NCBI GenBank assembly: GCA_002452295.1
Contig: DKEX01000001.1
Coordinates: 1 to 64,000, forward strand
DNA length: 64,000 nt
DNA from: Firmicutes bacterium UBA6811
GTDB taxonomy: Bacteria > Bacillota > SHA-98 > UBA4971
Direction of reading: 5' to 3'
The translations under genes and the position numbers were made by a program. The notes below the pieces were generated by a model. It was not told the DNA's origin and made no database searches. It saw only the letters and a program-made list of their open reading frames with translations. This document shows, piece after piece, positions 60,906 through 64,000 of the stretch. Positions within the stretch are counted from its first letter, which is position 1, and each line of letters opens with the position of its first letter.

Positions 60906-62626
60906 ACGCTGTCGAGGTCCAGGGCCTGTCCTTTGCGTACAAGGGCAGCGAGCGCGAGGCCATCTCCGGGGTAGACCTCGCAATAAGCCCCGGGGAGTTC
61001 GTCGTTCTGATGGGCCCGAGTGGCGCCGGGAAATCTACGTTCTGCCTCACCTTGAACGGGCTCATCCCGAACTTCAAGAAAGGAAAATACTCGGGCGAGG
61101 TCAGAGTGTTCGGCGTACCTACCAAGAAGCACAAGGTCAGCGACCTCGCGAGGGACATCGTCCTCGTTTTCCAGGACTTCGAGACGCAGATCTTTTCCAC
61201 TAACGTCGAGCTCGAGGTGGCCTTTGGTCCCGAGAACTTCGGCGTTGACCCCGACGAGATAGGGCGGCGCATCCACGCCACCCTCAAGAGGGTACGCCTG
61301 GATGGCTTCGAGGCGAGACAGCCCGCCACGCTCTCCGGTGGCCAGAAGCAGCGGCTCGCCATCGCCTCGGCGCTGTCGATCCAGCCACGGATCATATGCA
61401 TGGACGAGCCTACCACTGACCTGGACCCCATCGGCAAGTTCGACGTATTCCAGGTAGCCGACGAGCTCAGCCGGGAGAAGAACATGACCATGCTCATAGT
61501 GGAGCATGAGACCGAGGAGGCTCTCAAAGCCGACAGGATCGTCCTCATGCGTGACGGCCGGATCGTGGCAGAGGGGAAGGCGCGGGCCATCCTGGCGAGT
61601 CCCGCGCTGCTCGAAGAGTGTTCCGTCAAGCCCCTCGAGGTTGCGGAGTTCTTCGCATCCCTCGGGCCAGGGGCATCCCTCGATGGGGGCGAGCTTCCGC
61701 TCACCGTGGAGGAGGGCCTCTCTGCCTGGGAGAGGCTGGGCCTCGCCGCCGACAGGAGAAGGCTGGACTCCCTGGTGTCGGAGAAGACCCGGCAGCAGCA
61801 GGCGGGCTACGGCGACCCCGTGATTGAGGTCAGGAACCTCGTTCACCGCTACGAAAACGGGCTTGAGGCCTTGAGGGGCGTGGACCTCACCATCCGGCGA
61901 GGAGAGTTCGTCGCGGTGCTCGGCCAGAACGGCAGCGGCAAGACGACGCTTGTCAAGCATTTCAATGGCCTGCTTGCACCCACCGGCGGCGAGGTCGTGG
62001 TGAACGCCAGGGACACGCGGGCCACCAGCATGTTCGAGCTGAGCAAGACGGTGGGCTACGTGTTCCAGAACCCGGACCACCAGATCTTCGCGCAGACCGT
62101 GTTTGACGAGGTCGCGTACGGGCCAAGGCTGTTCGGCGTGCCGGAGGGGGAGGTGAAGGCGCGGGTTGTCGATGCCCTCGAGGCCGTGGGGCTTACCGGG
62201 AGCGAAGAGGAAGATCCGTTCTCGCTCACGAAGGGGCAACGCCAGCGCGTGGCCGTGGCATCGGTGCTTGCAGCGAAGCCTGAAGTCATCATCCTCGACG
62301 AGCCGACTACGGGCCTCGACTACAAGGAGCAAGAAAGCATGATGGACCTCACAAAAAGGCTGAACGAGATGGGCCACACGATCATTATTGTCACCCACAG
62401 CATGTGGGTGACGGCAGCATACGCCCACCGTGCCGTAGTGCTCAAGGAGGGGCAGGTGGTGATGCACGGACCCGTGAGGGACGTGTTCGTCCGCGAGAAA
62501 GAGCTTGCCGACGTGTTCCTCAAGCCGCCGCAGATCGTGCGCTTCGGCGCCAGGCTCGGGCTTCCGGTTCTCACCGTGGATGAGCTCGTGGCATGCGTGG
62601 GACGGGAAGAGGGGGCAAGGAAGTGA
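60902..62626 (+). CDS. ECF transporter energising ATPase, two fused ABC domains
   Basis: 574 residues. Domain 1 (about 1-250): Walker A GPSGAGKSTFC, signature LSGGQKQRLAIASAL, Walker B IICMDEPTTDLDP. Domain 2 (about 300-570): Walker A GQNGSGKTTLVKHFNG, Q-loop YVFQNPDHQIFAQ, signature SLTKGQRQRVAVAS (Thr-Lys-Gly in place of Ser-Gly-Gly), Walker B VIILDEPTTGLDY. This EcfA-EcfA' fusion drives vitamin- or precursor-type uptake. GntR overlaps its start and EcfT overlaps its end (GTGA). Confidence 0.94.
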   Translation: MNAVEVQGLSFAYKGSEREAISGVDLAISPGEFVVLMGPSGAGKSTFCLTLNGLIPNFKKGKYSGEVRVFGVPTKKHKVSDLARDIVLVFQDFETQIFSTNVELEVAFGPENFGVDPDEIGRRIHATLKRVRLDGFEARQPATLSGGQKQRLAIASALSIQPRIICMDEPTTDLDPIGKFDVFQVADELSREKNMTMLIVEHETEEALKADRIVLMRDGRIVAEGKARAILASPALLEECSVKPLEVAEFFASLGPGASLDGGELPLTVEEGLSAWERLGLAADRRRLDSLVSEKTRQQQAGYGDPVIEVRNLVHRYENGLEALRGVDLTIRRGEFVAVLGQNGSGKTTLVKHFNGLLAPTGGEVVVNARDTRATSMFELSKTVGYVFQNPDHQIFAQTVFDEVAYGPRLFGVPEGEVKARVVDALEAVGLTGSEEEDPFSLTKGQRQRVAVASVLAAKPEVIILDEPTTGLDYKEQESMMDLTKRLNEMGHTIIIVTHSMWVTAAYAHRAVVLKEGQVVMHGPVRDVFVREKELADVFLKPPQIVRFGARLGLPVLTVDELVACVGREEGARK

Positions 62627-63402
62627 ACCTGTACCTGTACCTTGACAAAGATACTCCGATCCACCGGATGGATCCCAGGGCCAAGCTGTTCGTGCTTCTC
62701 TTCTCATTTGCGCTGCCTCTGCTCAACCAGCACCCGCTCTGGGTTGCAGGGGCTTTCGCCGTCATCCTGGCATACGGCGCAGCGGCGAGATCTCTCGAGA
62801 ACCTCAGGCGGATACGGCAGATCCTGTTCTTCATCTTCGTATTTTCGACCCTGGTCTGGACCTTTTTCGCGAAGGGGACAGACGTCCTCATCTGGCGGGT
62901 CTCGAGGCAATCCATCCTGTACGGCATCGGCACAGGCCTGAAGCTGGACGCCATGATCATCGCAGGAATGGTATTCCTGTCTACCACCAAGAATGAGGAG
63001 ATCTCGCAAGGGCTCATATTGCTGGGCCTACCATATCCGATGGCGTTCGCGTTCTCGACGGCGCTTCGCCTCGTGCCGACATTCGTGGGAGCCGGCGCCA
63101 CCATCGCCCAGGCGCAGAGATCCAGGGGCCTTGACATCGACTCGGGGTCCTTCATCGAGCGTGTACGGAAGTACATTCCACTTCTCGCGCCCATATTCCT
63201 CACCGCCATCAGGAGCAGCGACGGCCTTGCCATGGCGCTCGAGGGGAAGGGGTTCGGTGCGTCCACGAAACGCACGTTTTACCTGAGATTCAAATGGACC
63301 GCCCGGGAAACCGTTGTGGTGGGGCTGTTCCTCGCCCTGGTGTTGGCAAACACGTATCTCACGCTGACCGGGCGGACGCTTATCCGCGGCCTCATGAAGT
63401 GA
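62623..63402 (+). CDS. ECF transporter T component
   Basis: 259 residues from GTG 62623, overlapping the ATPase stop. EcfT membrane protein: LDKDTPIHRMDPRAKLFVLLFSFAL opening, about five transmembrane segments, and the coupling helix motifs ARG-type AQRSRGLDIDS and LEGKGFGASTKRTFY with the conserved Ala-Arg-Gly-like turns that touch the ATPases. No S component lies between the ATPase/T genes and mtnA; it may be downstream of the window or unlinked. Confidence 0.92.
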   Translation: MNLYLYLDKDTPIHRMDPRAKLFVLLFSFALPLLNQHPLWVAGAFAVILAYGAAARSLENLRRIRQILFFIFVFSTLVWTFFAKGTDVLIWRVSRQSILYGIGTGLKLDAMIIAGMVFLSTTKNEEISQGLILLGLPYPMAFAFSTALRLVPTFVGAGATIAQAQRSRGLDIDSGSFIERVRKYIPLLAPIFLTAIRSSDGLAMALEGKGFGASTKRTFYLRFKWTARETVVVGLFLALVLANTYLTLTGRTLIRGLMK

Positions 63403-63497
63403 GCGGCCCGCGCGCTCGGTGTTCATGTGCTGCTGCTGCGGCGCAGGTTCAGGGTCGGCAGAGCGCGAGATCGGACCGCAAGAGGGGGAAATACGAC

Positions 63498-64000
<503 letters not shown>

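Overview
This 64 kb window is GC-rich, densely coding chromosome from what looks like an anaerobic, high-GC Bacillota (Firmicutes) lineage. The evidence is the dnaG-rpoD pair, a Gram-positive type LexA box, strong AGGAGG ribosome-binding sites with many GTG/TTG starts, a SpoIID-family protein, a class A RNase P RNA, and anaerobe-type enzymes (pyruvate phosphate dikinase, two-subunit class I fumarase, 2-hydroxyacyl-CoA dehydratase-type proteins, an FmdE-like protein). I cannot name the genus.

Layout. 0-9.5 kb is housekeeping: ppdK (cut by the left edge), a structured leader, dnaG, rpoD, tRNA-Asn and a CAU tRNA, a minimal DksA-type zinc finger, a CdsZ-like zinc ribbon protein, an RNase H-like gene, rnpB, nikR and an orphan ECF S component. 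At 9.5-16.3 kb a leucine dehydrogenase gene diverges from an apparently SOS-controlled mutasome cassette: LexA box, ImuB-like Y-family protein without catalytic acids, DUF6504 protein and DnaE2-type polymerase. 16.5-30.8 kb holds a LiaF-like protein, a class A beta-lactamase-fold protein, a five-gene peptide/nickel-type ABC importer, two small membrane proteins, a class III aminotransferase and a rifampicin-phosphotransferase-like dikinase. 30.8-34.4 kb has a pair of palindromic repeats, an FmdE-like gene, divergent cysE/cysK and a SpoIID-like gene.

34.4-43.6 kb is a tightly coupled run: copper ATPase copA, an 82-residue orphan protein, a TPR protein, a 1352-residue PglY/DUF6079-like P-loop ATPase and a PglZ-domain protein. 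The last two resemble the ATPase and phosphatase-fold core of BREX phage defence, but no methyltransferase, helicase or protease is present. This is the best candidate for an undescribed system. It abuts a decaying homocitrate module: homocitrate synthase is intact, while the homoaconitase- and isocitrate-dehydrogenase-type genes next to it are reduced to deletion-riddled fragments.

45.8-64 kb contains a 2-hydroxyacyl-CoA dehydratase-like pair with its ATPase activator, a GldA/F/G-DUF4340 ABC operon, a ComEC-like metallo-beta-lactamase-fold hydrolase, tldD/pmbA, the two fumarase subunits, and a GntR-EcfAA-EcfT-mtnA cluster. That cluster suggests uptake and salvage of a methionine precursor such as methylthioribose. 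mtnA runs off the right edge.
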